This document shows positions 21,416 through 34,779 of a stretch of DNA of 64,000 nt, piece by piece; position 1 is the first letter of the stretch, and every line of letters begins with the position of its first letter. The notes beneath the pieces were generated by a model that did no database searches, had not been told where the DNA came from, and saw only the letters and a program-made list of their open reading frames with translations. A program made the position numbers and the translations under genes. This stretch comes from Chrysoperla carnea (taxonomy: Eukaryota; Arthropoda; Insecta; Neuroptera; Chrysopidae): assembly GCF_905475395.1 (NCBI RefSeq), contig NC_058339.1, positions 14,764,001 through 14,828,000 on the forward strand. Direction: 5' to 3'.

Positions 21416-24188
21416 TTTATTTTCACCACTAACTTATATATAAATAAATAACTTCAAGTTGACAATCAAAAAGTCGCCAATATGGCAAAAACTACCGACA
21501 GGAAGTTATACAGGTTATATTCGTTTGCGGTGAAATGTTGTACTACAGTAATACTGTTATATCGAGTGAGGTCGATAATATTCGTATAATTACAATTTAC
21601 GTACGAAATTTGAATTATATTTTATTTTTTATTTATTTATTAACAGACCAAGTCTTTTATTTTTTAAATTAATTTAATATTAAATTACATTATTTTATTT
21701 AATAATTACCTTATTTGTTCTCTTTATGATTAAATTCTTCACTAGAAAACTTTCAAAATTAAAATTCATTCTCCATATTTGTAAGTGCCAAACGTTTTCA
21801 GTTTATGCAATAACGTTTGAAATAAACATTGTTAGTTTTCTATAAAAAAAATTTGATATTATTATTATAATAACCACCCCCCCCCCCCTAAAATTTTTAG
21901 TAGCCCAATTCATCATATAAAAAAGAAATCAAGCGTTTTATATAAAAGCGCCTCGGTGCTCATACATCCTGAAGATAGTTTGAAGGATTCGGGATGGACT
22001 CAGAAATGATTTAGTAATAGAGAAATGAGGTAAATGAAACAATAACATCTTAAAATAATAAATATTTATTTACGTACTTATATTTATAACTTTAAAAATA
22101 TTCCGAAACATATTACATTTTTATTTGCATATGAACATTCTTATTAAAGCATAGGTACATGTAATTAATAATTTATAATGAACAATAGTCAACCTAACGC
22201 CAAATTAATGCAAATTTGATCAACTTGACGAATAGTTTGACATCAATTCTCCACTTAACGCCAGTTTGACGATAATCATCGAATATATACACCTAACAAC
22301 TAGTAAAATTGATCTGTTCGTTCAATGACGTGAAATTTTTATATTTTAATCTTTTATAAATAAATATAAAATTCGTTTTAATTTTCATTGAGAAGGAAGT
22401 TCGTATCACTGAAGGTAAATGAATTATATGGAATTGGAAATGTCGTTTTAAAATCGGTCCAAGTGGTTGGATAGACATTGGATAACATGAAATGTCACTC
22501 ATACGAAGGCAGTTCGTATGAGTGCAAGTGAGAAACATGTGAAACAGAAAAATCGCTTAGGATTAGGCTTCTATGTATGTCTCTCTTCTCTGATTTTTAT
22601 AAAAATTAATTGCGTTTTATCCGATAAACTTAAACCTCTTAAGCTGTAAAGTGGTCCAACAATAATGCTTAAATTTAGATTTATATAATAAAACAACAAG
22701 TTATTAGTTGAGTTTTGTGAAGTATACAAAAATCGGTTCGTAATCAAACCTTTGTAAGCAAATTCTGATTGCGATTAATAGTAGAGAAACATTCGACTAA
22801 AACGGAAATTTGAAACGGAAGACAAAAAGTCACTTAACGTTCCAGCAAATGTTCAAAAAGTTGAAAGTTGAAAAATTTGAAAGAATTGCACATAATCGAA
22901 TTTAATTGTATGTATTAATGATATAATTCTATACAATGAGATCTGTAAATTACTAACATTTTAATTCATGACTTTTACACATAAGCAGACAAAAAAAATC
23001 CTGCTTAGATACATTTTTTGAGACCTTATGTGATTTTATTTAATTCATAATATAAAGTTTCAAACTATTAAATACTACTACTAATTCAGATATTGTTAAT
23101 TAATTGATAAAAGAGAATAGTTTTTAATTAACAAAACATATAGGTATAACAAATGTATAAGGTATAAAAAACGTCTTTCCAGCTTGTAAAACATTCCACG
23201 ATAGGTATATTTATAAAAATAAGTTTATAAATTTTCAAAATTAAATTAATAAATAACATCGGAACCATCCAAAGAATACATTTCCCAAAATTTTTATTTT
23301 ATTGACTCCTTTGTCTTTCGTTACCGCGTCAAGTTCTCTGTAAAATAACCTCACAATTTGTAGACCCCTTGCTATTATTAAAAAAATAAAAAAATTCATG
23401 AAATTTTATTGATATAGTCTATGATGAAATTAAGAAAACGGTTTTAACCTTAGATCATATATTTTAAATAGATGAGCCCAGCGTATACCAAGCATGTATA
23501 TTTTGGCTTCACAGAGTAGATTAACAAAGACAAAAATACAATATTCAAACAGCTGACGGAGAAACACGTAATACCGAAGGATGGTATTCAATACGCATGA
23601 TCAGCTGCATCAATTATCTGTTTATATTTCAAATTCACAACTGTATAAAAATTTATTTTGTTTTAACGTTCAAACGAGTAATATTGTTAGATAATTTTGT
23701 GTTAATTCTATGAAAAAATTTTAAAAAATGGTAAAATAGTAATTTGTTCAAAATATACTGTTTTAACTTTATTTAAAAGTGGTATAATCTTATTTTAAAT
23801 ACGCGCCAGGATATTATGTTGTATATTAAGACATGCGTATTATGACCATGCTTCAGCATTTATTATCCTTGTCAATCTACTTTGAGACGTGGTTCTCACT
23901 CTGTTAACAATTCCAGTAGTGTATTTTCAAAGGTTTTAACAAAGTTGACAATCAAGTGAAGTAGAACCCTCCTGTCCTACTGTCGCATTTCATGTACAAA
24001 CAATATCCCTCCCCCTCCCAAATCCTTGCATTACGTATTCTATGAATGGTCCTTACAAAATTCAATACCTAGTTAAAATTCACTAAAATATATTTTCATA
24101 ATAATTTAATTTAATTTTGAAATGTCTTACAGTCTGAATTATTTATTAATAATTTGAAATTAAATAAAAAATTTGTCACAGCTCAATG
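21416..24188. other. intergenic region between eIF3d and the tetraspan gene
   Basis: The region upstream of eIF3d should contain its promoter, but I see no defined element. A run of C (around 21876-21889) and a short inverted repeat CACTCATACGAAGG...TTCGTATGAGTG near 22497-22524 are the only features noticed. No additional gene is recognised. Confidence 0.4.
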
Positions 24189-24220
24189 CTCTTAAATTTA
24201 AGAGTCTTTTATTATTTATT
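24189..24220 (-). terminator. palindrome and tandem poly(A) signals of the tetraspan gene
   Basis: AATAAA occurs twice on the gene strand (24208-24213 and 24215-24220), about 30 bases after the stop codon. It is followed by the perfect palindrome CTCTTAAATTTAAGAG at 24189-24204. Confidence 0.6.
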
Positions 24221-24246
24221 ATATTTTGTATGATTTAAAAAAAAAA

Positions 24247-27200
24247 TTATCGTCCAATTATTGTCGGTTCATCCGCCATTGCAAGTATGTCATTTGGTGC
24301 TTTGACTCCTTTTCGTTTCTTGGAATAAATCAGAAAACAACTACCAGCGAATATTAAGGTTCCGAAAACGTACCTGTGAATCATACAATAATTAAAACAG
24401 TTACTTGAATTCAATTTTAGAAAAATACTTCATTTTGATTGGGTTTATACATTTATTCAATTGATTTTTTCAAATTATTGATTTTGGATCATGGTATTTT
24501 TATTTAAAAATGATTTCATATAAATGGGCGCCTCCTAGCAGTAACAAGGATATTTTCTTTTTCAAAACATATATTCCATTTATATTGCCCTACCACTAAA
24601 GCGGTAATAAGGGATTCAACTATTTTTAAAAAAGTACTTCAAAATGTTGAATTTGCTAATAAAAAACCACCAAAAATTTATTTCGGAAAAATACACACGC
24701 TTTCTTGCCAAAAACTTAAATTAAATTTTAAACCTTTTTTAAACTGTCAAAAACGCGGGCATCCAATTTGATGACGTAATATGGGTATCAATATACGAAA
24801 TAACACAAATAAGTTTGACAGATATTATTCATAGACATCTGATTATAATATAAATATAAATACTTATCTATGTATATATTATACCCAACTGTCTACACTG
24901 AACTAACTGATGGTCTATGACTCATAACGCTATGACATCACAGCAGGGCTTACCCGCGTTTTAGGTCACGTGATATACAGTTTAAAAATTACGATTTTTA
25001 ATTTTAATATTTTAAGGGAAAAATGTGCTTTTATGACTCGAAATCAAAATATTTAAGTATATTTTTACATAAATTTTAACTTTTTTCAAATTTCATAATT
25101 TATTTTTGACTAATGCTACTCTATTTTACTTATTCGAGAAACTATTTAATCAAAATTGAGTTTCATCGATTTTCTTACAAAATAATGGATTTGCTTGAGC
25201 ACAGAAAGCTTACCATGCTAAATATAAACTGTAACCATAACTATGCGTAGCACCTTTGTATTTAACATTTTTCATTTCATAATCGATTGAACTTATTAGT
25301 ACTTCAATAACAACCAATACTGTAGCAGCTAAAAAATAAAATTGATTTTTAAATAATTTTCAAAAAGTCACACTTTTCATTTTGTACCTGATATGAAAAG
25401 TATTCCACCAGCGAGTCGTTTAAACGTATAGCGTGGATTTCTAAACGTATAAATTGAGAAGAAAAATCCCATTATCATTAAAAATAAACTAATTACAGCA
25501 AAAGACACTTCGGTACGGCTATAATCTGTAAAAATAAAATTTATTATACATATTGTTTACGAAAAAGAGTAATTTGTAATGACTCTCTACAATTCGGCTT
25601 ATACGAAAATGTAATAAAATGCTCGAGACATATCTTAAAAGCGTCATAAAGTTTTATATGTTTTCTTTTTGGAAAAAAGACTGCATTTATTGTGATCAAG
25701 AACTGTTTGGAATTGTTTTTGCCGCAAAAAAGGACATTCATCGTACTTGCTTAAACATTCCGATTATCCTAAATTTTGACCAATAAATTTAAAGACAAAT
25801 GACAGTTTTTGGCTCTCTAAAACAAATTTTTTATTATGGACATTTTTAAAATCAGAAAACGTATTTCAACAGCCAATATCTCTACAAAGTATCAAGGAAA
25901 TTTTATAAAGCAAAAAGTTTATTTCTGCAAAGGCACTGAGAAGAATTGTAGAGACTATATTGTAATCATTTTCCAGAATAATCTTACTTATCAATGTTTC
26001 GTCCGTTTTGACTTTTTGATTGTTTGGAAACCAATCGTGATATTTACATAATGCTGAAAATAAAAATTGTTTAAATTATATAATATGATTAACTAAAACT
26101 AAGAGGCAAATAAATGGGCATCTAATCAAAATCTACATGAAAACAAATTAATTCTTAGAGATAATTCCCCAAAGTCATTAAAGTTTCTTCGCTCTTAGAA
26201 TCAATGAGAATGAATTTACGAAAACCAATGCTTCCATCTTTATTTCCATTTTCTTTGCCTCTTAGTGAACTGTCAATTTAAATTTACTCTCTTCTTCAAT
26301 GGCTGCTGCATCTGAATCATTCATAGGCATTGTCAAATTTTTTTTTGTTTTCTCTAGTAGATATTCATTGCGGCATAGTCTCCATAATCCAGAATTACTG
26401 CTTATAAATCCTGGTGTTTCTGAAACAAGTAAAATACAAATTAAATTTTTGTACCTTATTATATATGAACAAAATCCATTTCCGTTTGCCCGTGCGCTCG
26501 TCTGTTCGTCTGTCCGTTCGCCCACTATAACTCAAAAACGCAAAGAGATAAGGCGTCTTCAGGGCGTAAACTGTGAGTTTGAGTTCGTAAATGAGCAAAT
26601 CAATTTTGTTTTGGATCCGTAGGATCCATCTTGTAAACCATTAGAGGTAGAACAAAAGTTTAAATGTAAAAAATGTTTCTTATAAAAAAATAAACAATTT
26701 TTTTTAGAAAAACTTTCAAAAAAATTTCTCGTAAATATCATTGTTTACTAGTGAGGGCGCAATTGAATTGAAGCGTCAAAACGGTTGTACAGTACAATTT
26801 GAGTGTCAATTTTTTGGAGTTGTGTATGAGTGTAATTGTACAAATACAATTAATTACAATTGTTTATAATATCGTGTATATACTCGAACCACAGTCCAGT
26901 TACAGTAACACATTTATTCAGGTTTTTGCACCTTTAGTGTTAACTGTTGATAGATAGTACAGTATAGGTATATCAACAATATATAATTTAATTAGCACAT
27001 TTTAATTTTAATTGATGTTACAATTAAAAATTTGGCATAATCTCAACAAAATTGTTATATTATTTAATTTTAAAACAATTGTATTTACACATCGAACATA
27101 TATTTATAGATAACAAATTGGACCTCACACAAATTATATGTAATCTGCATTTCGGTCAAACTTTTTCAAACTTTGGGGAATGGTAGTTTTATTCTGAATA

Positions 27201-28584
27201 AAAGCTCCTATGGTCACAAGTCATGAAAGGATTTCAAGTTATCGTTATCGTAATTTAATTGTCAAAAATTATGTTCGTATATATTTAGCTGAAAATATTG
27301 AACTTAACAATTCATATTTTTGATCCTCTGAACATTTAACACTGCTTCTTCTTTTACTTTCGTAACATATTCTTCAAAAAAACAGGAATTAAAAAACAAC
27401 ACCCTTACATTAAAAAACACACGTATGCATGTTGTTATACATATCTGTATATGTATTTGCCTATAAACACATAGGCAATTAGGCATATATTATACAAATA
27501 AGTACATTGTATGCATGTTGTTATACATATCTGTATATGTATTTGCCTATACACACATAGGCAATTAGGCATATATTATACAAATAAATACATTTTTCAA
27601 CTTTAATTTAGCTTTAATTACATGAAATCGTGTCATTTTCATGACTTTTGACCATGGGAACTTTTCTTTAGAATGACTTAAAATATCATTTGCCGATTCA
27701 AATGCAGATTACATTTAATTTGTGTGAGGTCCAAATTTGCTTAAATGCGTTTTCATATTTTGTACGGTGCCAAACATTAACCTCATTGGATATAATTTTA
27801 ATGTAATAATCCAAAACAACAGGTAAACCGTAGACATGCAATTATCAAATGAACCAATTATTATTGTAAAGGTAATTTAGTTGAATAAATTTACCTACTC
27901 TACGGATTTTGATTAAAAATTCGATAAATTTTTGCAAATGGCTACTTTTTTTAAGTAGGTTTCTTTTGATGTAAAAAATACAGAAAACGGTTCCGAAAAG
28001 ATCTGCGCGCACTTCTGCACGTGGTTTTTTCTCAACATTGATTTTTTTGGTGACGTTTTCTTCAATATCTCTGATTCTATTGATCGGATTGAGACGAAAA
28101 AAAAAAAGAATTGTTTATTAAGAATTCCTACATCGATCTTGCCGAATCCTGTACATAGTAAAATTACCTCAAAATATCAAGGAAACCACTGTAAACTCAT
28201 ATTTTCAACTTTCTCTAATAAAAATGAAGGAAATGAGTTGAAATTATAAAAAAAGATATAACTTATGGTCTAAAAAAAGCGCTATCAGAGAAAGTTGAAA
28301 ATATAAGGTTACTGCGGTTTTATTATTATGTTGAGGGCTCGATAGCAGGCAAAATCTATGCAGAGTAAAGTCACCACGGAACGGAACGGAAGCGAAAGCT
28401 ATCCATGAATGTAGCAGCAATTTTTTTCTGAATAACTTTGCATAATTTTCAGACACAAATAAAACAAATAAAGGCATCCAAGAGAAAGGTTGTTTTATAT
28501 TTCAAAATTTCAAAAGATTGATTCCAGAATAAAAATGTTCATTAATAATCAATTAATCAATGTTTTATTTTTTTAAACGAATTC

Positions 28585-28664
<80 letters not shown>

Positions 28665-29156
28665 AGAAATACATGAATAGTCGGCGGTTTTTTCTGAATA
28701 GTCGCTGACTATGAAAGTGGCTGGATAGTCGGATATGCAACTAGTCGGGACATCCCTTCTTGGTATCTATTATCATTTTCTCTCATCACGGACACGTTGG
28801 TATGTATAATTTACTGCTAATTATAGTCTTATTCCTGAAAGATATCACAACAATAAACCAACTATGCCCATGCTTTTCTATTCACTACAAATAGGTAATA
28901 CGAATCCAGAACACAGCAATGGGACCTTTCACATCAATTTAAGAAAGAAAAATATAACTTTTTTGGATAAAATTAATAAAAACCTTTTACCTTTGACAGT
29001 TCCATTAATCAGAGACCAATAATCTGTTGATATTGATACAATCCATACAATTGTAGATAATCCAACAAGTACTGTACATCCAAAAAGTACACGTCGTTCA
29101 AAAATCACTTGTTCAAAAACAAATTTATTAAGTGTATTTAATGTTGTAGTAGACAT
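24247..29156 (-). CDS. claudin/PMP22/CACNG-like four-helix membrane protein (5 exons)
   Basis: Exons on the minus strand are 28991-29156, 26288-26419, 25388-25525, 25214-25328 and 24247-24373. Phases join cleanly to 225 residues. Four membrane helices are visible: about 24-43, 106-126, 138-160 and 182-200. The first extracellular loop has TDYW (44-47) and GLWRLC (66-71), the signature of the claudin superfamily. TDYW, GLWRLC and the late [11 protein letters not shown] (174-184) together most resemble calcium-channel gamma (stargazin-type) proteins. Only one cysteine is present in the loop, where claudins use a disulfide pair. The cytoplasmic tail is short (from 201), basic at its start and ends TIIGR. 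The exon 2 donor was chosen at 26288 because it keeps frame. A role in a junction or as a channel or receptor auxiliary subunit is possible; the precise orthologue is not recognised. Confidence 0.85.
26460..26765 (+). mobile_element. HINE/DINE-1-like copy (E) in intron 1, both ends lost
   Basis: The core is recognisable: GTTCGTCTGTCCGTTCG near 26502, then ATGTAAAAAATGTTTCTTAT and a tail near GTGAGGGCGCAATTG. It lies within about 50 bases of the exon 2 acceptor of the tetraspan gene, in the opposite orientation to the gene. Confidence 0.75.
27120..27732. mobile_element. foldback/MITE element F1 in intron 1
   Basis: The ends GGACCTCACACAAATTA and TAATTTGTGTGAGGTCC are inverse complements, and further matching blocks follow (GTAATCTGCATTT with AAATGCAGATTAC). 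An 86-bp direct duplication starts at 27423 and 27509. A diverged second copy lies at 42107-42661. Confidence 0.8.
27899..28480. mobile_element. degenerate copy of foldback family F3
   Basis: It shares TTTTTGCAAATGGCTA, GTAAAAAATACAGAAA and CGATAGCAGGCAA with 35389-35834. The right arm is not preserved. It lies in intron 1 of the tetraspan gene. Confidence 0.5.
28588..28659. repeat. (AT)n microsatellite
   Basis: About 72 bases of uninterrupted alternating AT, inside intron 1 of the tetraspan gene. Confidence 0.95.
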
Positions 29157-29984
29157 ATTTAATTAATTTAATGGGGGTAAAAATTAACAACTAATTAAAA
29201 CTATTTGAAAATATCACGAAAACATTCCTTGTAGAAAAATAATCACAGTTTAAGGTATATTTTGAAACTATTTAATACATTTTTTTTATTAAAAAACAAT
29301 GTGATAGGTTTCAAGAAACTTTTTGAAAGAGTTTTGAAGTTATCCAACGTGACATTCAAATAAAAAAAAAGAAAATATACTAATGATAAATATCTTCGTA
29401 TGTTGACTTAAATGTCGCAATGTAAAAATACTTAAAAACAATAGAGAACGTGTGTAAAATGAAAGGTGTTCCAATGGAACAAACAGACAACAATATAAAT
29501 ATGTTGAACCAAATATATTATTTTTTTAATATGAGCCAAATTATTTTTGACTTAATGCCAAAATATCTACTATTATTTTATTTTGCTGTATATGACAAGT
29601 CTATGTGTTGAATTGTAAATACATTAAAAAAAAAAGTTTTGTCTTTTAATGATTTTATCTATGCAACAATTTTCTTGTTAAACTATTTGTGTGTGGTGGT
29701 TAACGAAGTGTGGATTTTCTTAAAGAAAATATTTTTATATGATATGTGTCATGTGGAATTCATTTTTCAGATATGCATTTGGATTCTGCAGTAGTTGCTT
29801 AGGTTGTTGCCACGTGCGAAGAATCTGAAACGAAAGAGAAGTATATTTATAATATATATTTTATAAGGACAATATACGAGATAAGTGACCTTTCCTTATG
29901 AATATCAAAACATTTCTACAGGGCCGTAACGAGAGTACATAGCGCCGGTGGCAAGAATAAGTTAAAAACAAATTTTTTAATTGT
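29157..29984. other. region upstream of the tetraspan gene
   Basis: It should hold the promoter and any 5' UTR. No defined motif, gene or repeat is seen. Confidence 0.4.
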
Positions 29985-30735
29985 GCGACATCATCAGAAT
30001 TCAAAAAAATTTAATTTTGCTCTATTTTGATAAACTAAGTATGTAATCCTACTAAATATGGGTCATAATTTTCAAATTTGTGGTCAAAATTAACCTAGCT
30101 CTAATACGTTTCAAGAATGTGGAGTCCTAGTCTTAGAATTAAGCAAATAAGTGATAGCTAGCGAAAAACTGACATCGTAGCTGAAAAGAATGACCCAAAA
30201 TTAGTGGGTTTCAAAAAAAAATTAAATAAGATCGGATTAATTTTGCTTGTGTTATCAAAAATTCTAATTTTTCAACTTTATGACGTCATCAGAATCCAAA
30301 AATTTTAATTTTTCTCTATCACATCCAAATTTTATCCAATTTTGATAAACCAAGTATGTAATACTACTAAATTTTAGTCATTATTTTTAAATTTGTGGTC
30401 AAAATTAACCTAGCTCTAATAGGTTTCAAGAATGTGGAGTCCTGGTTCCGGAATTAAGCACATTAGTGATAGCTAGCGAAAAATTGACAGCACAGCAGAA
30501 AATAATGACCCAAAATTAGTGGGTTTCAAAAGAAATTTCATTCAGCTCGAATAAAATTTGGCTTTGTTATTAATGTAATCGATTTTTTAAATTTAATGAT
30601 GTCATCAAAATCCAAACAATTTAATTTTGCTCTCTGTATCAAAACCCAAATATATCCGATTTTGATAAACCAAGTATAGAATCCTACTAAATTTGGGTCA
30701 TACTTTTCAAATTTGTGGTCAGATTAAATCTTTAA
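29985..30735 (+). repeat. satellite A, about 2.4 units
   Basis: The block GA(C/T)GTCATCAGAATCC recurs at 29987, 30282 and 30599, giving periods of 295 and 317. Each unit contains GATAAACCAAGTATG, GTTTCAAGAATGTGGAGTCC and AGTGATAGCTAGCGAAAAA. The same unit occurs at 49936-50460 and, inverted, at 60135-60829. Confidence 0.85.
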
Positions 30736-31461
30736 CAAGCTTCAAGCTCAAAGACGAATGGTAGCAAAACTTTCGATAGTGGAAAATTTGTTGGCGAAAT
30801 TTATTCGTAATTTATGAAAACTTCGAGAAATTGTTGTTAGCCCCACAAATGAGTTAGCTTTTTATACAAGAACAACTTATTTAAAATTTTCTTCCATGGT
30901 TACCACAATATCACCAATTATCTTCAAATCATACAAAATATGAATTGAAGAGAAAACTTTTCTTTGAGTAATACTTTCCTGAAGAGTTATTCTTGTAGAT
31001 AGATTAAAATGTACCTCCGTGTATATAAAATGCTTATTATATGAAATATTTATATAAAACAAGTTTTTATTAAAACTATATGGAAATTTTAAGTACCTAT
31101 AGTATTATTCTCTGGTGTACTAAATAAGTTAAATTTGCTTCCTAAAGTAATATTTTCTCTATTGAGAACAAACTGTCAACAACTATACCAACATAATTTT
31201 CATCTGATTAACATCACATCAATGATTTTCTGTTTAAAATATATACATTCTGTTTGATGTAAATTTTAGTGAATTTAAATATTTGTTAATTAATTATTTA
31301 ATTTATACTCTAAATAAATATTTATTTTATTTTTCCTAGTAGATACAATATCGTAAAATATACTGAATTTTTTTTTCTTTTCGGTATTTATTTAGAGTTT
31401 TCAGTATTTAAAACTTTTTAGTTAGAATTTTTAAACAGATACCTATTCAATGATAACGCAC
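30736..31461. other. AT-rich intergenic DNA
   Basis: I see no gene or shared repeat. Confidence 0.4.
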
Positions 31462-31760
31462 TTAGGTTAGGTTAGGTTAGGTTAGAGTGGCTGTCCTGGG
31501 GTGGGATACACTTAGACCATAGGGTCCGTTGTGATACCGAAAAAGGGTTGGCCCATCTCCGACCACTACTCCATAAACCATTTGAAGATGTTTACGAACA
31601 GCAGGAGAGCTTTGAGAGGTCGTAAGGTCGTCAAAGAGAGGTTGGCTCAAGTATGTCCATCTCCTCATGGCAAGAGCTGGGCAGTGACAGAGGAGATGGG
31701 AAATTGTCTCCACTTCCTCACTACTGTGACAGCTCCTGCAGTAATCGTGTTATCGTATGT
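31462..31760 (-). mobile_element. LINE ORF2 C-terminus with TTAGG-type tail
   Basis: The minus strand at 31477-31749 encodes a CCHC-like end, CRSC followed by ETISHLLCHCPAL. This is the usual C-terminal zinc domain of R1/jockey/I-group non-LTR retrotransposons. The element ends in CCTAA repeats (TTAGG on the plus strand, 31462-31485). An in-frame TAA at 31750-31752 and the lack of RT sequence show it is a 5'-truncated remnant. Confidence 0.75.
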
Positions 31761-32429
31761 AATCCCTTTTAATTGCCTTACTTTTGATACCCTACTCGAT
31801 AGCTTTGGCTAATTTTTGGGAATTTTTTTGGGAATCTCTATTAGGGGGGCGGCTGCTGCCACCCCCCCCCCCCATTGGCGACGCCCATGAATACTTATAA
31901 GACCTATAAGTTTAATTTTCACAAAAACTGATTCTTATAAGACATATATAGGGATGTGCTTCTATTGAAACTGTATCAGGCGAACAAAATTAAACAATTT
32001 GTATACATTTTATGGTTCCTTTACATTCAAGATTAACTTCCTGTATTCACCTGATTGAATAAAAGAATTGTTTTGTTATTTACCTGTTGAATAAAGAAAT
32101 ATGAATACATTCATGAAAATGTTATCAATATTTCCGTTATGATGTAACATAAAAGCTTCTTACCCATTACATAAACTTGTATAACTTTTGCTTCGTTTCA
32201 ATGAAATAAATAAACGATGTTTATATCAAGTTTATTTCTTGTTTTGTAAATATTATGACGTAATTAATAATACAATCCGATAATTACCCGGTCAATTTAA
32301 ACAGCCGAAGGTGCAAAAATTCGCCCGCGGCTGAAATTTGATAGGATTGAAACAAACATCATCACGAAAACTTTTTAATTGAGCAGATGATAAATGATAT
32401 TATCAGCGGAAAAGGTGGTAAAACACATG
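31761..32429. other. intergenic DNA
   Basis: A C/G homopolymer patch around 31846-31872 is the only notable feature. No gene is seen. Confidence 0.4.
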
Positions 32430-32499
32430 TATGGTATCACAATGGACCTTATGGCCTAAGTGTGTCTCTCGTGGACAGCCAATATAACCTAACCTAACC
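32430..32499 (+). mobile_element. short LINE tail, opposite orientation
   Basis: GTATCACAATGGACCTTATG and TGGACAGCCAATATAACC match the last 70 bases of the LINE at 31462 and end in AACCTAACCTAACC. It is the third tail copy in the window. Confidence 0.65.
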
Positions 32500-33143
32500 A
32501 TCCTAAATTATTAACTAAACAAAATGGCAGAAACATTAAAGCGCAGATAACATTCCTTAATATTATAATAAATAATAGTTTAAAAAACTAAAAAACACAA
32601 TTTTTTAGCTAGCAGAACTAAAAAGAAGAGAATAAATACTAGTATTAAAAAAACACGCTTTTCAAACTAGCTGAACTAAAAAATAGAAATTATTGTCTAG
32701 TTAAAAAAAAAGTGATTTAGAAAAAAATCATTTTATCGTAAAATAGTTTGGGTTGTATTAGGGCTTGCGGGTTATTTATTAACAACTTAAAAAAGTCGTA
32801 AAAGAGAAAAAAATAATATTTGGAGTAAGCAATTACTCCAAGCATACTTAGAACTAGCCAATGGAAATATAAGAGTTAAAACATTTTATTAGTAAGGAAA
32901 AGTAATTAAAACGCCTTCAGATTTGCAATAAAATTCTAAATTAGTAACATAATGCGAAAAACATCTCACATGTTATGTTATACTATAAAAGTATAAACAA
33001 TAGAAAATAGTAAGCGAAAATAATAGAGAAAATACAAGAATCAATAAGTTATAAGTTAAATAACATTATGAATCGTTACACCATGTAATTAAGATATTAA
33101 ATTGCTCTTTTTACGGAGTGGACAACAAAAAATAAAACAAATA
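32500..33143. other. AT-rich intergenic DNA
   Basis: Weak local repetition (AGC...GAACTAAAAA near 32611 and 32663) only. No gene is seen. Confidence 0.35.
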
Positions 33144-33463
33144 TATACAGAATGTTTGATTTACAAGTAGGCATATAAATATCACGAGTATGACAGAATA
33201 CATGCGTTAAGCAATGCATCTAAGTGAGAGGTATTATAAACATGTATTGAAGGTTCGATACGCGTTGAGATAGTTGTAAGACGCTTGGAGAGTGGGAGTT
33301 TCTTAGTTGAATAGATGAACTACAACAGATAAGCTACGATACAAGTCACTTTTGCAATTTCATATAACACCTATAATACCTCTTACTTTGCATTCCTTAA
33401 CGCATGTATTCTGTCATACTCGTGATATTTATATGCCTAGATGTAAATCGAGCATTCTGTATA
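33144..33463. mobile_element. foldback/MITE element F2, copy 1
   Basis: The arms begin TATACAGAATG and end CATTCTGTATA. They include GACAGAATACATGCGTTAAG, and the inverse complement CTTAACGCATGTATTCTGTC is at the right. Arms are roughly 100 bp. Confidence 0.85.
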
Positions 33464-34663
33464 GTTCTTATTTGATCACCCTTTAGTAATTTTATAATAC
33501 TATTAGGTATCAATCGATTTTACGACAAGCAAAATAATTTTATTAAGCAAAAAAATGTTATTTACTTCAAGCCATATGGTTTATCAATAAAATTTAATTT
33601 GTTATTTTATTTTTTATTGAGAAAAATAAAATTGACATAATAGTCACGTCCAAATACATAAAGTGCCAATTATTATTCTATTATTGTAACTTTTTCCGGG
33701 TGTTAATCATACTTTTAAAAAATACCTATATTATTTAAAAAAGAGCTGGATTTTAAACCACAATATTTTTAAAATTGAAGGCGCTTGTGAACAAAACATA
33801 ATGAACTTTTTCACTTTCTATTGCGCGTGTGGTTTTAAAACGAGTTCTAAATTTATTTATTTATGTATATTAATATGTATGAGCATATATATTATTTATG
33901 CATATTAATATCTACTATAATTAAGGTTTGTTTTTCCATATATCTGAAATTATTTATATTACACACTGTAAAATACAGCTTTATTTTCTCAAATGAAAAT
34001 GAGACCTTGACATCTTAATGCAAGATGAGATGTTGAGTTTTCTACCCCTGATTAGATAGACAACTGAAAGAGCGAAATGAAAAATCTTAGTATAGGGTTG
34101 TTTTACTGCTTAATTACTTCAAGTTAGGAGCGTTTCGCTGTACAGTGTGATAACGTATTTTTAACGCCACAATTTTGATCAAATTTGGGTTATTAAACCG
34201 AGTTGGATAGACACCGAACGTCTTCAAGCAGTCAATTTACATTTACTGATCAATATAGACCTACGCAACACAACAAGCGGAATGGCTACGAAAACGCTGA
34301 AACAAAGCTTCCCGGAAGGTAAGCAAACCCAGAAGGAAACGAGGAACGAACCTTAAAATTCTTTACGAAAAAGGTATCTAGTCGTTTTAAACATTTAGTC
34401 TTTTAAACATTATTAATTATTAGTACGGAATGTTGTCTGCGCTTCCACCATCAAATATTTTTTAGTTAATCCTGAAAATCAGTTATTTAATTATTGTATG
34501 GTCATCGGTCCTTGATAAGTGTGTGAATTTTTAATTCAATCCGAAAGTTTGAAAAGCTGACAATCACGGTTCCGTTACATAGATACATAAATACATCCAT
34601 CCATAGATAGATACATACCCAGCTAATAACAGTGTGTTTATAGCAGAGAAAACTCCTAATCTT

Positions 34664-34695
<32 letters not shown>

Positions 34696-34779
34696 TTTTC
34701 AAAATCGAATAAACTAACGATATTTCGAGAATTAACTCAGTCCATTTTTTGTTCAATTGATTTTTGTAGTAATAAAATA
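33464..34779. other. AT-rich intergenic DNA
   Basis: There is a short (AT)n at 34664-34687. No gene or shared repeat is recognised. Confidence 0.4.

Noticed and set aside
27304-27486. 60-codon frame repeated at 42338-42523
   Set aside because: Both are inside copies of the same foldback repeat; similarity reflects repeat copies, not evidence of a gene.
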